From assembly GCA_964644075.1 (NCBI GenBank), contig CAZXUQ010000005.1, forward strand, positions 1 to 64,000: a stretch of DNA of 64,000 bases, written 5' to 3'. Within the stretch, counting starts at the first letter, position 1; each line of letters opens with the position of its first letter. The notes beneath the pieces were generated by a model that saw only the letters and a program-made list of their open reading frames with translations, ran no database searches and was not told where the DNA came from. Both the position numbers and the translations under genes were made by a program. The stretch comes from JAGOMW01 sp964644075 (GTDB lineage Bacteria > Patescibacteriota > Gracilibacteria > BD1-5 > UBA2023). Shown here one piece after another: positions 19,691 through 28,915 of this stretch.

Positions 19691-20002
19691 CTAAGCAATA
19701 GTAGTAACACGGAGTGTCGTACGCATTGCACGGAACCCATGAGTTCGAGTATGACGCTTTTTTGGAATGATCTTAAAGACGCGAACCTTGTCACCCTTGA
19801 AGTGGTCGACGACGGTGAGAGAAACTTTTGATCCCTCGACTGTCGGAGTACCGACTTTTACATCCTTGCCATCAGCAGAGGCAACGAGAAGGGCTGGAAC
19901 GTCGAACTTTGCTCCGACATCCTGAGACTGATGATCGACTTCGATCGTCTGATCTTTTGTGACAGTGTACTGTTTTCCACCGATTTCGATTACTGCAATC
20001 AT
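19691..20002 (-). CDS. rplU: 50S ribosomal protein bL21
   Basis: The 103-residue product begins MIAVIEIGGKQYTVTKDQTIEV and ends with KKRHTRTHGFRAMRTTLRVTTI, both typical of bL21. It binds 23S rRNA. The usual partner rpmA (bL27) does not follow; the next gene downstream is the LysM-CHAP hydrolase. About 125 nt of leader lies between a possible TATACT at about 20131 and the ATG, with a GC-rich stem (GCGCTCGCGC), which could be a site of self-control. Confidence 0.96.
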   Translation of the reverse strand: MIAVIEIGGKQYTVTKDQTIEVDHQSQDVGAKFDVPALLVASADGKDVKVGTPTVEGSKVSLTVVDHFKGDKVRVFKIIPKKRHTRTHGFRAMRTTLRVTTIA

Positions 20003-20180
20003 AATTAAAGAAAGTTATGCTCATATAAGGGGCGCGAGCGCACTTAGATCCTTATAACGAAGCGAGATAAAAAGCGGATTTCGAATCCGAGAAGAAAACA
20101 GAGTATCTGTACTCTTCTCGAGTGCGAAATAGTATACTGAAAACTGGTCTAGAGTCGAGAAATTTGGCTTGACACCAGTA

Positions 20181-20255
20181 TGGCTGGGGTACTAGGATTC
20201 GAACCTAGGAATGGCGGAGTCAAAGTCCGCTGCCTTACCGCTTGGCGATACCCCA
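20181..20255 (-). tRNA. tRNA-Gln (anticodon UUG)
   Basis: Read on the minus strand, the acceptor stem is TGGGGTA/TACCCCA, the anticodon stem GCGGA/TCCGC carries loop CTTTGAC (anticodon TTG), and the T-arm holds GGTTCGAATCC. Discriminator G and CCA are encoded. The U1-A72 pair is typical of bacterial tRNA-Gln. Confidence 0.95.
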
Positions 20256-20411
20256 AGATGGACTTTAAAGCTCATTTTTAGAAAATAAGCTCGGGGATTA
20301 TAGTGAAAAATGAGGAAAGTCAAAATTTTTATACTACCATGAGTTTTTTATTTGACAATATTTTCTTCAACTCTAATATTTCATTATTATTTATTTTTTG
20401 TTTTAAGAAGT

Positions 20412-20828
20412 ATGAAAAAAATTATCGCCCCACTGGTAGCTGCTTCTTTAGTAACTGGACCTATAAGTGCAAAGCCCGTTTTGAAAACATCCTATACAGA
20501 GCCAACGGGTTGTCGCCTTCAAATAATTGATACGTTAGGCATGCTCGAGGGTACACTCAGAAAAACTAGTACCGATATAGAGGATCCTAATGTGCTATGA
20601 TTAATCTGACAAATTCAACGATGAGAGAATCCATCGCTTTTTACTTCTCTAGAAAAAAGGCATCCTTATAAGATGCGTGTCGCAAAAATAATGAGCGACG
20701 GGAGAGTTGTTTGAGTTTCTGCAGACCTACTCACTCTTCCATCAAATCATAGTGTAAGATATGTAATGATGAATCTTTTCCGAGCAACTAATTCGATTCG
20801 CGAATACGGTGAATGTACTGATGATTAA
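20412..20828 (+). CDS. Secreted hypothetical protein, 138 aa
   Basis: The N-terminus is a signal peptide (MKKIIAPLVAASLVTGPISA, cleavage likely after ISA). The mature part has two cysteines (TGCRLQ and YGECTDD) that could pair. Four TGA codons lie in the second half. A promoter (TTGACA, 16-nt spacer, TAATAT) is visible 55 nt upstream. Family not recognised. Confidence 0.65.
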
Positions 20829-20844
20829 GTAATTTGGATTTTAG

Positions 20845-20871
20845 GGATATTTTAGTATATTGGAAATATCC
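20845..20871. terminator. Hairpin between genes, possible weak terminator
   Basis: GGATATTT and AAATATCC arms with an 11-nt loop. AT-rich and without a clear T-run, so termination is uncertain. Confidence 0.4.
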
Positions 20872-20883
20872 TTAGTTTACATC

Positions 20884-21351
20884 ATGTCTACAGCAAAAAT
20901 CACCATCGAACTCCTCGCCGATATCGCCAATCTCGGACGAAAGTGAACCATCATCGAAGTATCATCGGCACAGGCTCGCAACTTCCTCATCCCGAAGTGA
21001 CTCGGACGTGAGATCACCAAGGAACGTCTCGAAAAACTCGCAAACGATAAAAAGCGTGATCAAGATCGTGCTCGAGAACGTCTTGAGAAAGCCTTTGAAA
21101 TCCAGAAAATCCTCGAAGGACAGACACTTTCATTTACCCTCGCAGGAAAAAATGGAAAAGTATTTGGTGGACTCGATGAACACGCGATCGGGAAACGAGT
21201 GAACGAAAAATATGGTATCGCCTTCGAAAAAAATGATATCCGCCTCCCAAACAAAACACATATCAAAACAGCAGGTACCCATCTCGTCTACCTCCACATC
21301 ACAAAGGATACGATGGCGAAGATTATTGTGGAAGTGGAGATCAGCTCATAA
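20884..21351 (+). CDS. rplI: 50S ribosomal protein bL9
   Basis: The 155-residue product has the bL9 N-domain (IELLADIANLGRKGTIIEVSSAQARNFLIPKGLGREIT), the long connecting helix (residues about 45-75) and a C-terminal domain (GQTLSFTLAGKNGKVFGGL). The invariant glycines of NLGRKG and PKGLG are TGA codons, strong evidence for recoding. The 3' end overlaps the convergent gene by 29 bp. Confidence 0.96.
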
Positions 21352-21634
21352 TGTTATAGATTCGCTCTATTAAGCTTGTTCTTTCTGGTAAGACTTTCGT
21401 ACCTCACGAAGTACTGACTCTCTGAAACTCGGAAAGTTCTTCGGAAGGTATCTGAAGGTAAGTATTATCTACAGAAAATTGTCTGTTTCAATCCCTATCA
21501 AAGACTCCAATAAGCTCAAGTGTACATACATCTCCTTCTATAGATACTAAACGATACTCAAAAGACCATCATGCCTCATTTGATCTTGTTAGTTTTTGTC
21601 ATGGATAGTACGTGTTCGGAGAAAAAGTATTCAT
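21323..21634 (-). CDS. Hypothetical protein, 103 aa
   Basis: A minus-strand frame convergent with rplI and overlapping its last 29 bp. It is a small, probably beta-rich soluble protein (WSFEYRLVSIEGDVCTLELIGVFD) with six TGA codons. The start ATG at 21634 gives the whole open frame. Divergent from ruvX with a shared 42-bp AT-rich promoter region. Function unknown. Confidence 0.6.
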
Positions 21635-21676
21635 ACGTAAATATAATATATTGTATATATACTAATAATTAAAATA

Positions 21677-22054
21677 ATGTCAAATATAATTTCTATAGAC
21701 TACTGAACTCATAAATCCTGACTCGCCTACTCGATCGAGGGTTTTGCGTTTGCGTATAGAACTGTCCCGACGAAGAACCTTATAAGAGAGATCGAAAACC
21801 TCCTATCGCAAAAAAATGCAACAAGGATCGTCCTCGGCATGCCCTATAATATCGATGGTACTCTATCGCGACATGGGCAGCGGGTAAAGACGTTCGGGCA
21901 AACTCTCGAGACTCACTTCCCTACGACTCCGATCATCCTCCATGATGAGCGCCTGACGACGAGTGAAGCCCACCTCTCATGAGCGGATGATATCGACGCA
22001 GAGAGTGCGAGACTTATTTTGGAGGATTATCTCGAGAAAAAGTCTAGTCGATAG
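21677..22054 (+). CDS. ruvX: YqgF/RuvX family Holliday junction resolvase-like nuclease
   Basis: The 125-residue product has the RNase H-like layout of YqgF: ISIDYGTHKSGLAYS with the first catalytic Asp, IVLGMPYNIDG, a central LHDERLTTSEA with the second acid, and a final acidic DDIDAESARLILEDYL. The Gly of DYG is a TGA codon. YqgF/RuvX acts in 16S rRNA 5'-end maturation in E. coli and is a resolvase homologue. A TATACT lies 14 nt before the start. It overlaps the convergent transglycosylase gene by 11 bp. Confidence 0.9.
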
Positions 22055-23525
22055 GAAGTTCAGCGACGGATATCTGCATCACATGCCTCATGACATATTC
22101 GAGTTTTTTCATGTATCCTCGAGTCTCTTCTGGGTATTGGTTCGTGAGATTTTGGTAAAATCGCTCCATCACCTCTCCTGGAGAAGGGTCTCATCTAAGT
22201 GCCATGAGAAGATCTCATACTCTTCATGTGTTATTCGAGTTGTATCCTGCAGCAAGTATATAAGGAGCATAGGGAGCTCATTTTTCCGACCGAAGCCATA
22301 AGTAAGCACTCTGATCAGGATGGTCACGGTATTCTCTCATCTGTCTATCGAGATGACTATACGCTACGAGCACTGATGCTCTATGGCTTTTTACCATTTC
22401 TTCGAACTGGAGTGGCACTTGTTCATGAATATATTCATCTCTGAGTCACGAGTTGCGTCATCCCGATGCATTTTTGTATCCAACATACGCCCCTTCGGTG
22501 ATTTGGATAATTCACTTTGCTCCCGCATGACTTCCTCTCTGGTACGCATACTCTCCGTTCGCTCAGAGAGTGAGGATCACCTTCTTTGTTTCTCCTTTAA
22601 AAAATATATTTCGCTCTTTTCGGTTGGCACTTGGATGGACTTCATGCATATTCTCCACATATATGAGGGCTTTCACAAGTGTGAGATCACTCCCAAGAGC
22701 TGGTAGATTTTTTGTCTCCAAGTGGAATAAATCTCTCTCTCATTGGGAAATAAGCGCGTCTAAGTATTTTTCTCAGAGGTATCGGAGCTCTGGGGTATCC
22801 AGTCAGAGTGAATATGGTGTCTGGATATTGGGTTGAGCTCATTTCGGATAGTTCGGATATCGGGTCGCGAGCACCACATAGGGTACCTTATCTTTCCCTT
22901 CAAGAGAAAGTACTGTACCAGCTCAGAGAGATTTCGCTGCCGAGACTCATCCTGATCATGTATAGTTGGAGTCGATACCAAATATCTGGGCCCTGATATC
23001 TGGACTATCGAGCGGACCCATCCATTCGAGTAGCCAGTTATTAGCAGGTTTATCTTTGTTTGGATTTGGATTTCTCCTCCGAGCCATATGGATGATACGA
23101 GTATCGATAGGGAGCGATCTTGGGAGGATACCATGTGGAAATGATTGGATCTTTTTTATAAAATCGCTCGGAGATGTCACCAGAGTATTGAGGTCCTCTT
23201 GTTTGGTGATGATATATGGGATAATCTCCCACCCAGCCTTATCGAGCTCACGAAATCTCTCTGAAACCCGGTAGGTCTCGAGGTATCCGCGCGCATGAGC
23301 AAAAATCTGAGGAATCTCGCCCATACGACTCGGGAAAGTGAATTCTCGCTTCTCATAGGGCGCACCGGCAGAAAGAATAGGAGATGTCGTCGGAAATATA
23401 TTTGGTGTTTTTCTCGTGTCAGGCATAGATGTATCATAATAAAAAATGGTGAAAGTCAAAAGTAAAATTGACAAAAAAATATTTTTATTATAAGCTCTAT
23501 GCTGAGTAATTATCTCATCATCCAC
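22044..23525 (-). CDS. SLT-like lytic transglycosylase, membrane-anchored
   Basis: The 493-residue product has one N-terminal membrane helix (FLSILLLTFTIFYY) and a large outer region. The last 220 residues resemble a lysozyme-like transglycosylase: LIYVENMHEV with a candidate catalytic Glu, then SHAGAKGIIQITEGAY (compare AGAxGLMQI) and ILAAGYNSNNTG (compare AAYNAG). About 20 TGA codons are spread through the C-terminal half. It would cleave glycan strands of the wall. The start overlaps the upstream Nudix gene by 16 nt, implying coupled translation. Confidence 0.7.
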
Positions 23526-24079
23526 TTCAACACTACCGCCACACTCCGATCCTCGCTCATCTCATTTGGGAGGATTTTTTCTCTCACTTCATCATAGCTA
23601 TACCATGCGGTCGTGAGATCTGACTCACCCTCATCATCTCGCTCATGCTCACCAGTATCTGACCACTCTTTCGCCACGAAGTAGTAGAGATCCCACTCGA
23701 TATTGGCACCACAGCGAGAGATATGGATGAGCTCAGGATGACGGATCACGATACCTGCCTCTTCGCGAGCCTCTTGGATAGCAGCATCAGTCGCCTCTCG
23801 GGTGATATCCCCGTCAAATGCTCGCATTTCGGCGATTGTATCGATCACCTTCCCTCCTGGGAGACGATAATCATACTTTCCTTGCTCACGACGATACTCT
23901 CGAGAGAGGAGGATTTTGTTCTCTTTCTCATCGACGATGATGACACGGACGCCAGGTGGCCGACGCGCTCGTTCGAACATTTTTCGTTTCTCACCGATCT
24001 CGACCTCAAATGATACAAGCTCGATGATCTGCCCCTCTCAGAGGATGACTTCATGTCATGTGGGGATGATTTGTGCCAT
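23510..24079 (-). CDS. Nudix hydrolase
   Basis: The 189-residue product begins MAQIIPTGHEVILGEG (two TGA codons, so a standard-code reading would start about 33 codons late). It has KILLSREYRREQGKYDYRLPGGKV followed by a divergent Nudix box ending QEAREEAGIVI. The order resembles ADP-ribose pyrophosphatases and other NDP-X cleaving enzymes. The box has an insertion after GGKV and Gln in place of the usual first Arg. It lies in a run of minus-strand genes with ppa. Confidence 0.8.
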
Positions 24080-24086
24080 GGTGTTT

Positions 24087-24296
24087 TTATAGATTATCAA
24101 GTGTTTCCATCACTGCTTCTCTCATTTGTCTTTGAGCAATCAGTGCTTGATTCCGAGCAAGCAATGCTTGATATTGTTTCTTAGTGAGAATTTTTCTAAA
24201 AAAACGCCCTACTGCCTCATGCTCGACCCTAATGCCACGGGTCATCGGCATCTCACCATCGGTATATCCAAAGATATATTCTCAAGCTTTCCACAT
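24087..24296 (-). CDS. Small hypothetical protein, 69 aa
   Basis: The ATG follows the ppa stop codon by 1 nt and the stop lies 8 nt before the Nudix ATG, so the frame belongs to the same operon. One TGA occurs at codon 5. The C-terminal half is a charged Gln-rich helix (YQALLARNQALIAQRQMREAV). Function unknown. Confidence 0.6.
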
Positions 24297-24297
24297 A

Positions 24298-24882
24298 TTA
24301 CTGAAATTTCGGAAGGTACTCTGTCTTATATCTTTCCTCGCATTCTTTGATGATTTTGACTGCTTCTTCCACACCGAAAAATCCATTACACTTACAGCAG
24401 TCCATTTTTTTGAGATCCTTGTAGTGTTCCCAGTAGTATGCAGTTTCCTTTTGCCAGTGAGGGCCGAGTTGCTCATAGCTCGTGATATGATCCATACGTT
24501 TGTCATCAGCGAGTACTGCGATTACTTTATCATCGATCTCGCCTGAGTCATCGAATTTCATGATACCGATGATACGAGCCTCGACGAGACATCCTGGCAC
24601 GAGTGGCTCTGTGACTCCGACGATCTCGATATCGAGTGCGTCACCATCATGGTCCCACGTACATGGGATAGCACCGTAGGCAAATGGATATGAGAGCGAA
24701 GAGTATCCGACACGATCGAGCTTGAGAGTACCTGTCTCAGTGATGATCTCGTATTTATTGATCGTGTGAGTATTGATTTCTATGAGAGCATTGAGTCGGA
24801 GTTTTTCTTCGTCTGCAAATGCTGGGAGGACATGGAGGAGATTGAGCATATATTTGCTCGGTGCGTGATCGATATTTGCCAT
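24298..24882 (-). CDS. ppa: Inorganic pyrophosphatase, family I
   Basis: The 194-residue product has the metal-binding signature DHDGDALDIEIVG, with NKYEIITETGTLKLDR upstream and SYPFAYGAIPCTW before the signature. It hydrolyses pyrophosphate, pulling biosynthetic reactions forward. The C-terminus contains MDCCKCNGF, an uncommon cysteine cluster for the family. No TGA codons. It heads the minus-strand operon with the 69-aa gene, Nudix and the transglycosylase. Confidence 0.95.
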   Translation of the reverse strand: MANIDHAPSKYMLNLLHVLPAFADEEKLRLNALIEINTHTINKYEIITETGTLKLDRVGYSSLSYPFAYGAIPCTWDHDGDALDIEIVGVTEPLVPGCLVEARIIGIMKFDDSGEIDDKVIAVLADDKRMDHITSYEQLGPHWQKETAYYWEHYKDLKKMDCCKCNGFFGVEEAVKIIKECEERYKTEYLPKFQ

Positions 24883-24986
24883 AGGAAAAATAAAAAATAG
24901 AGTGACCGAAAGATACAGAAAATGAGAGAAAAATCAATAGTAAAGGAAAAGTTGTGATAATTCGCAGGATATGCTAACATATAGTT

Positions 24987-25505
24987 ATGCATACTTTATG
25001 AACTCATGATTGAGAAAAAAGGACACCACTTCAAGTGGAAAAAGACGATATTCGTACACTCTTGCAGTCATGATATATAGGGTATCTCTGAAAGATGAGT
25101 GAAGGTGAACTCAATCAAGAAATCCTAAGACTTCAAGGACAACTCAGAAACATACGCAAACCAAGAGAAAAGTTTTGAAAGGAATCGGAGGAGCAAGAAC
25201 TCGTACAAAAAATAGAAGCTATCGAACTGATAGAAGCAATTCGACAAAAAATACTTGAACTCACTATTCGCAAGAAAAATGAATTTTTTGGATCGCATTT
25301 TTACGTAACTTCACGTGGTGCTTTTTATGAGAAACATGGAGAAAATCCTCAATGGAAAGAAATTTTAAAGAGAATACCTGACCTTCCTTACAAAGAAAAA
25401 GTAGTGTCGACTAAATGAAATCTTAGCAGTGATGATAGTCTATTAACGAGAGATATTCCACGAGAGTATTTTTCTGGTCCAGAATTTTCGCTATCAGACG
25501 AATAA
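24987..25505 (+). CDS. Hypothetical protein, 172 aa
   Basis: The frame starts 6 nt after a TAACAT -10 box (24975-24980) paired with TTGTGA (24952-24957), so the mRNA should be leaderless. The product is charged and largely helical (MSEGELNQEILRLQGQLRNIRK, ELVQKIEAIELIEAIRQKILEL) with seven TGA codons. No membrane segment or known motif. It is divergent from ppa. Confidence 0.6.
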
Positions 25506-25523
25506 GTGTCAGTGGAAATCTAC

Positions 25524-25551
25524 TTGCATTCAGTGAGATTTTTTCTATACT
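25524..25551 (+). promoter_or_regulatory. Promoter of the lipoprotein operon
   Basis: TTGCAT at 25524-25529, a 16-nt spacer and TATACT at 25546-25551, 25 nt before the ATG at 25577. Confidence 0.65.
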
Positions 25552-25576
25552 AAGGCAAGTATTTTTTATCGTTCTT

Positions 25577-27127
25577 ATGCGTAAATATCTCATCTCTCTC
25601 GCACTCATACCACTCCTCGCATCATGCAGTCTCACGAAAAATAGTCCGACTGACTTCACTGGTATGTACCGTGAGCATATCTCCTACAATATCGAAAATA
25701 TTCGCAATATCGCCAAAGATTTCTGATATATGGAGTCTTACCGTATCGACGGTGTCATACGCGGAGCTCTCGAGATGCCAGGGATATTTAGTGGAGCGAT
25801 CCGCTCAGAGTACAGTGCAGAGGCTCATCATGGTGATGCTGCCAATCATCTCAAGAATATAGAAGCAAGCTATGCCCTCCTCGGGAACGAGGCAAAACTC
25901 CAAGCAAACTCTATCGATATCGTCACTCGAGCATCGGATTTTTTCGTACGATATAGTGGGCTCACCCTCTCAAATATCATCACTCCAGAAGGAGCAGATA
26001 TCCTCAAAAAATATGAAACAAAGTGGCTCTCTGTGACAAGACAAGAGTTACCTGGATGAGCAACTGAGGCTGAAAGTCGTGAAAATCAGATCGCAGAGGC
26101 ACTTGCTCGTATGACTCTCACAGACATCGAGTCGTACTTACGAGATTATCCTCTCTGGAAAGAGGAAAAAGACCTCTGAGAAAAAGATGGTATGCACGCC
26201 TACGAAGTGACTCTCCATAAGGAAAATATCGTCGCACTTGTAAAAGCCTTTACCAAGAAAGCAACTGGAAAAGACATGGAGCAGGCAGAAATCGCGTCCC
26301 TCGAAAAAGACATGAGTGATGTAGAAGCACGATGAACGATCGCATTTGCCCCTGGGAGTCCAGATGTTGCTCGCTATGACATCGCCCTCTCGAGTCGATC
26401 AGATACAGGATCTACGATGAAACTCGCTCTCCTCGAGAAAAAATGAAGCCTCACCCTCACTCTCGGAAACAATATCGGTGGAGGAACTCTCGAATACGTA
26501 GGTTCTGATGACCTCGATACTCTAAAAGTCACTGCAAAAGAATGATGAGCCGACTTCGCGACACTCGATCTCAAGTTCACAAAAAAATCATCACACCTCA
26601 CGCGTCTCGATGGCACTCTCTCTGTCCCAGGTCAGTGACTCACGGTCACTCTCGAGCATACCAATAACGAAGATCGTTCATTTGCCTGAAAACTCAATGC
26701 ATGAATCGGAAATCTCACGTGGAAATGAAAACTCGATGATGAGAGACTCGCTGAACTCGCGATCACTGGTGCAATGCCATGATCAAGTCTCTCTCTCGAT
26801 CTCAAAGATACCGATGGTACTCTCACAGGACCTCTCAGTATCAAGTCATGAGATACTCCTGTTATCGATGCGAAGGTTCGACTCGTTCTCGCGAAAGAGA
26901 GATTTCTCCTCGGACTCGATATAGCAAATCCTGAGGACCAATCCTACCAGACGCACGCAGAAGTCGAGATCACTGGCAAGAGAGCTCCATGGGATGGATC
27001 GATCGAGACTCCGTCTCCGACAACTCCTCTCTCGACTCTGACATCTGAGATTGATGCTGCTTCACAGAGAACTCCATCGACAGGATCTACTCGCCTCACT
27101 CCCTTTTCTCCTCTCCCTCAGAAATAA
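25577..27127 (+). CDS. Large predicted lipoprotein, 516 aa
   Basis: The signal peptide MRKYLISLALIPLLASCSL ends in a lipobox (LASC), predicting a lipidated Cys. The mature protein starts with a helical region (residues about 30-215) and continues as a beta-rich region with repeated strand patterns such as KLALLEKKGSLTLTLGN and GKLNAGIGNLTWKGKL. It ends in a Thr/Ser/Pro-rich tail. About 20 TGA codons lie throughout. Function unknown; possibly a surface or secretion-associated lipoprotein. Confidence 0.7.
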
Positions 27128-27130
27128 TCT

Positions 27131-27250
27131 ATGCGCAAACTTTTTAATATCCTCATCGTCATCGCTCTCATCGCCTCACTCGCTGGTACGAGTATCCTCG
27201 TGTATATCGAGACTCGGTCTGCTCCTACTGAGACGACACAGGCACCATAA
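27131..27250 (+). CDS. Small single-pass membrane peptide, 39 aa
   Basis: The ATG is 3 nt after the lipoprotein stop. The product is one hydrophobic helix (residues about 5-25) with a short polar tail. Spacing implies co-transcription with the lipoprotein and the next gene. Too small for family assignment. Confidence 0.55.
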   Translation: MRKLFNILIVIALIASLAGTSILVYIETRSAPTETTQAP

Positions 27251-27267
27251 TTCTTTATTTCTCTCCC

Positions 27268-27639
27268 ATGCTCCAAGACCCAAATCCAGAGCAAAAGCTC
27301 AACTACATCTACGAAACTCTTCGTGATATGGAGAGTCGTCGTAAACGGCATATATTTTACCGATTTCTCAAGTGGGTCATCATCATCGGACTCGCTTACC
27401 TCGTCGCGACCAATCCTGGTGCTATCCTCACTCCTATCATGGACTATATGAAACCGATCGTCATGGAGCAGGCGAAATCCATCATGGAAGAAAATAAGAA
27501 AAACTTCGTCGAAAGCATGAAAGACCTCGTACCTGAGGAGCTCATCCAAGTAAAAACTCCCGAAACAAAAAAACTACTACCACTACTCAGGCAAAAGCCT
27601 CATCAAAAAAATAATCCCCTTTCCACGGGGATTTTTTAG
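27268..27639 (+). CDS. Single-pass membrane protein with possible -1 frameshift tail
   Basis: Residues 1-30 are helical and charged, a membrane helix follows (residues about 33-52), then an amphipathic tail. In frame zero the protein runs 123 codons to 27639 and reads through a terminator hairpin. At A7 (27567-27573) a -1 slip would instead give a Thr/Lys/Ser-rich tail and a TAA at 27612-27614, just before the hairpin, which looks more natural. Either programmed slippage or a one-base homopolymer error explains this. Confidence 0.6.
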   Translation: MLQDPNPEQKLNYIYETLRDMESRRKRHIFYRFLKWVIIIGLAYLVATNPGAILTPIMDYMKPIVMEQAKSIMEENKKNFVESMKDLVPEELIQVKTPETKKLLPLLRQKPHQKNNPLSTGIF

Positions 27640-27640
27640 A
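27613..27640. terminator. Intrinsic terminator between convergent genes
   Basis: AATCCCC and GGGGATT arms with a 7-nt loop and six T. It overlaps the stop region of both flanking genes. Confidence 0.85.
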
Positions 27641-28310
27641 GACCACATGCTCGCTCTATCTCAGGAAAATTCTCGAGCCCAGAGGAGAAATGTCCGTAGA
27701 GTCTCTCACTTGTGAAAAAGTGCGTCACTGCATGAGGCAAGGCTTGCTCAAGAATTTTCGCAGTAGCAAATGGCACAACGAGATCATCCTCTGCATGCCA
27801 GATATGGACACGATCTCAGAGAGATTTGAGTGTTTCATAGTTCTCCGGAGCTACGAAGTCGCCCTCACTGATACAAGCTGCGACGAGATGGGTTTGAAGT
27901 ATTCTGGGCATCTGTCATTTCGAGTCTTGCGAGAAATCCTGCCTTCTTTCTCTGGGCAAGATATCTCCTATCGTCGATATGACAGAAATATCACAAAAGT
28001 ATTTTAGAAGAAAGTTTCCTCAGAGTGAGTGTCCGATCAAAGTCACCTCATCATCTGGAGAAATCTTTTTGATTACTGCTTCAAATACGATTTTCCACTC
28101 GTCGTATTTCGCATTGAGATTATTGGGCATCTCAGGCATATAGACGACTCACCCACTTATGTTCCACTTTAGAGCGAGAGTGTGTTTCCACTTTTTCTTG
28201 ATTTTTATCCAGGGTTCGATTCTCTCTGGATACACTGTATTAAGCCACAGAAGGTACTCTTCATGAGACTGATACGAGTTGCCTCCACCGATAATAATAA
28301 GTGTTTTCAT
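27636..28310 (-). CDS. Alpha/beta hydrolase, RBBP9/YdeN-like
   Basis: The 224-residue product shows the serine-hydrolase triad in order: nucleophile elbow TLIGHSLGGNF, acid in WHAEDDLVVPF and His in RLYGHFSSG. The Gly after GHSL is a TGA codon. The N-terminal MKTLIIIGGGNSY and the small size fit the RBBP9/YdeN group of serine hydrolases. Substrate unknown. It lies 2 nt downstream of the DedA gene. Confidence 0.8.
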
Positions 28311-28312
28311 AC

Positions 28313-28903
28313 TTATTTCTTAAAAATCTTGTACCAGAGGTAAAAGGCAATAACAACGATACAAATATATCCGATCTCATTCCCATACTTTCCGATCATC
28401 TCTATCATCATCGGACCACTAAAGTATCCGAGTGCGACGAGGATAGCGCACCAGATGGTCGCTCCGAGAAATGTAATCGTGACAAATGGTACGAGTGCCA
28501 TACGAAATATCCCTGCTGGGATCGATATGAGATGGCGCACCACAGGGATGAGTCGACCGACGAATGTATAGAGTCGATCATTCGTGAGGAAGAGTTTTTC
28601 TGATTTCTCGTATTTCTCCTTCGTGATGAGGATATATTTCCCATAGCGTTCGAGAAATGGCTTCCCGAGGAGTCGTCCGAGGATGTAATAATTCGCAAGT
28701 GCTCAGACAACCGAACCCACTCCTCCGACGATCGTCGCGAGGATGGGATCGATATTTCCATTCACCGCAGATACTCCTGCGGGTATCATGACGAGCTCCG
28801 ATGGGACAGGAAATATCGATGACTCGAGTGTCATGAGGATGAATATCGCTGTATAGTCGATCGATCAAAATGCGGAAATGAGCTGTTCTATAAGGTGGTG
28901 CAT
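28313..28903 (-). CDS. DedA family membrane protein
   Basis: The 196-residue product has the DedA (SNARE-associated/VTT) features: an N-terminal re-entrant segment with ESSIFPVPSELVMIPAG, then GALANYYILGRLLGK and the conserved FVGRLIPVVRHLISIPAGIFRM, followed by two C-terminal membrane helices. DedA proteins support membrane homeostasis and include undecaprenyl-phosphate and phospholipid flippases. TGA encodes two glycines. It sits between glyS and the hydrolase. Confidence 0.9.
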
Positions 28904-28915
28904 ATATATAAGTGA

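Noticed and set aside
20168..20190. TTGACA on the plus strand before the tRNA-Gln region
   Set aside because: No -10 box or gene follows on the plus strand; the bases belong to the 3' flank of the minus-strand tRNA.
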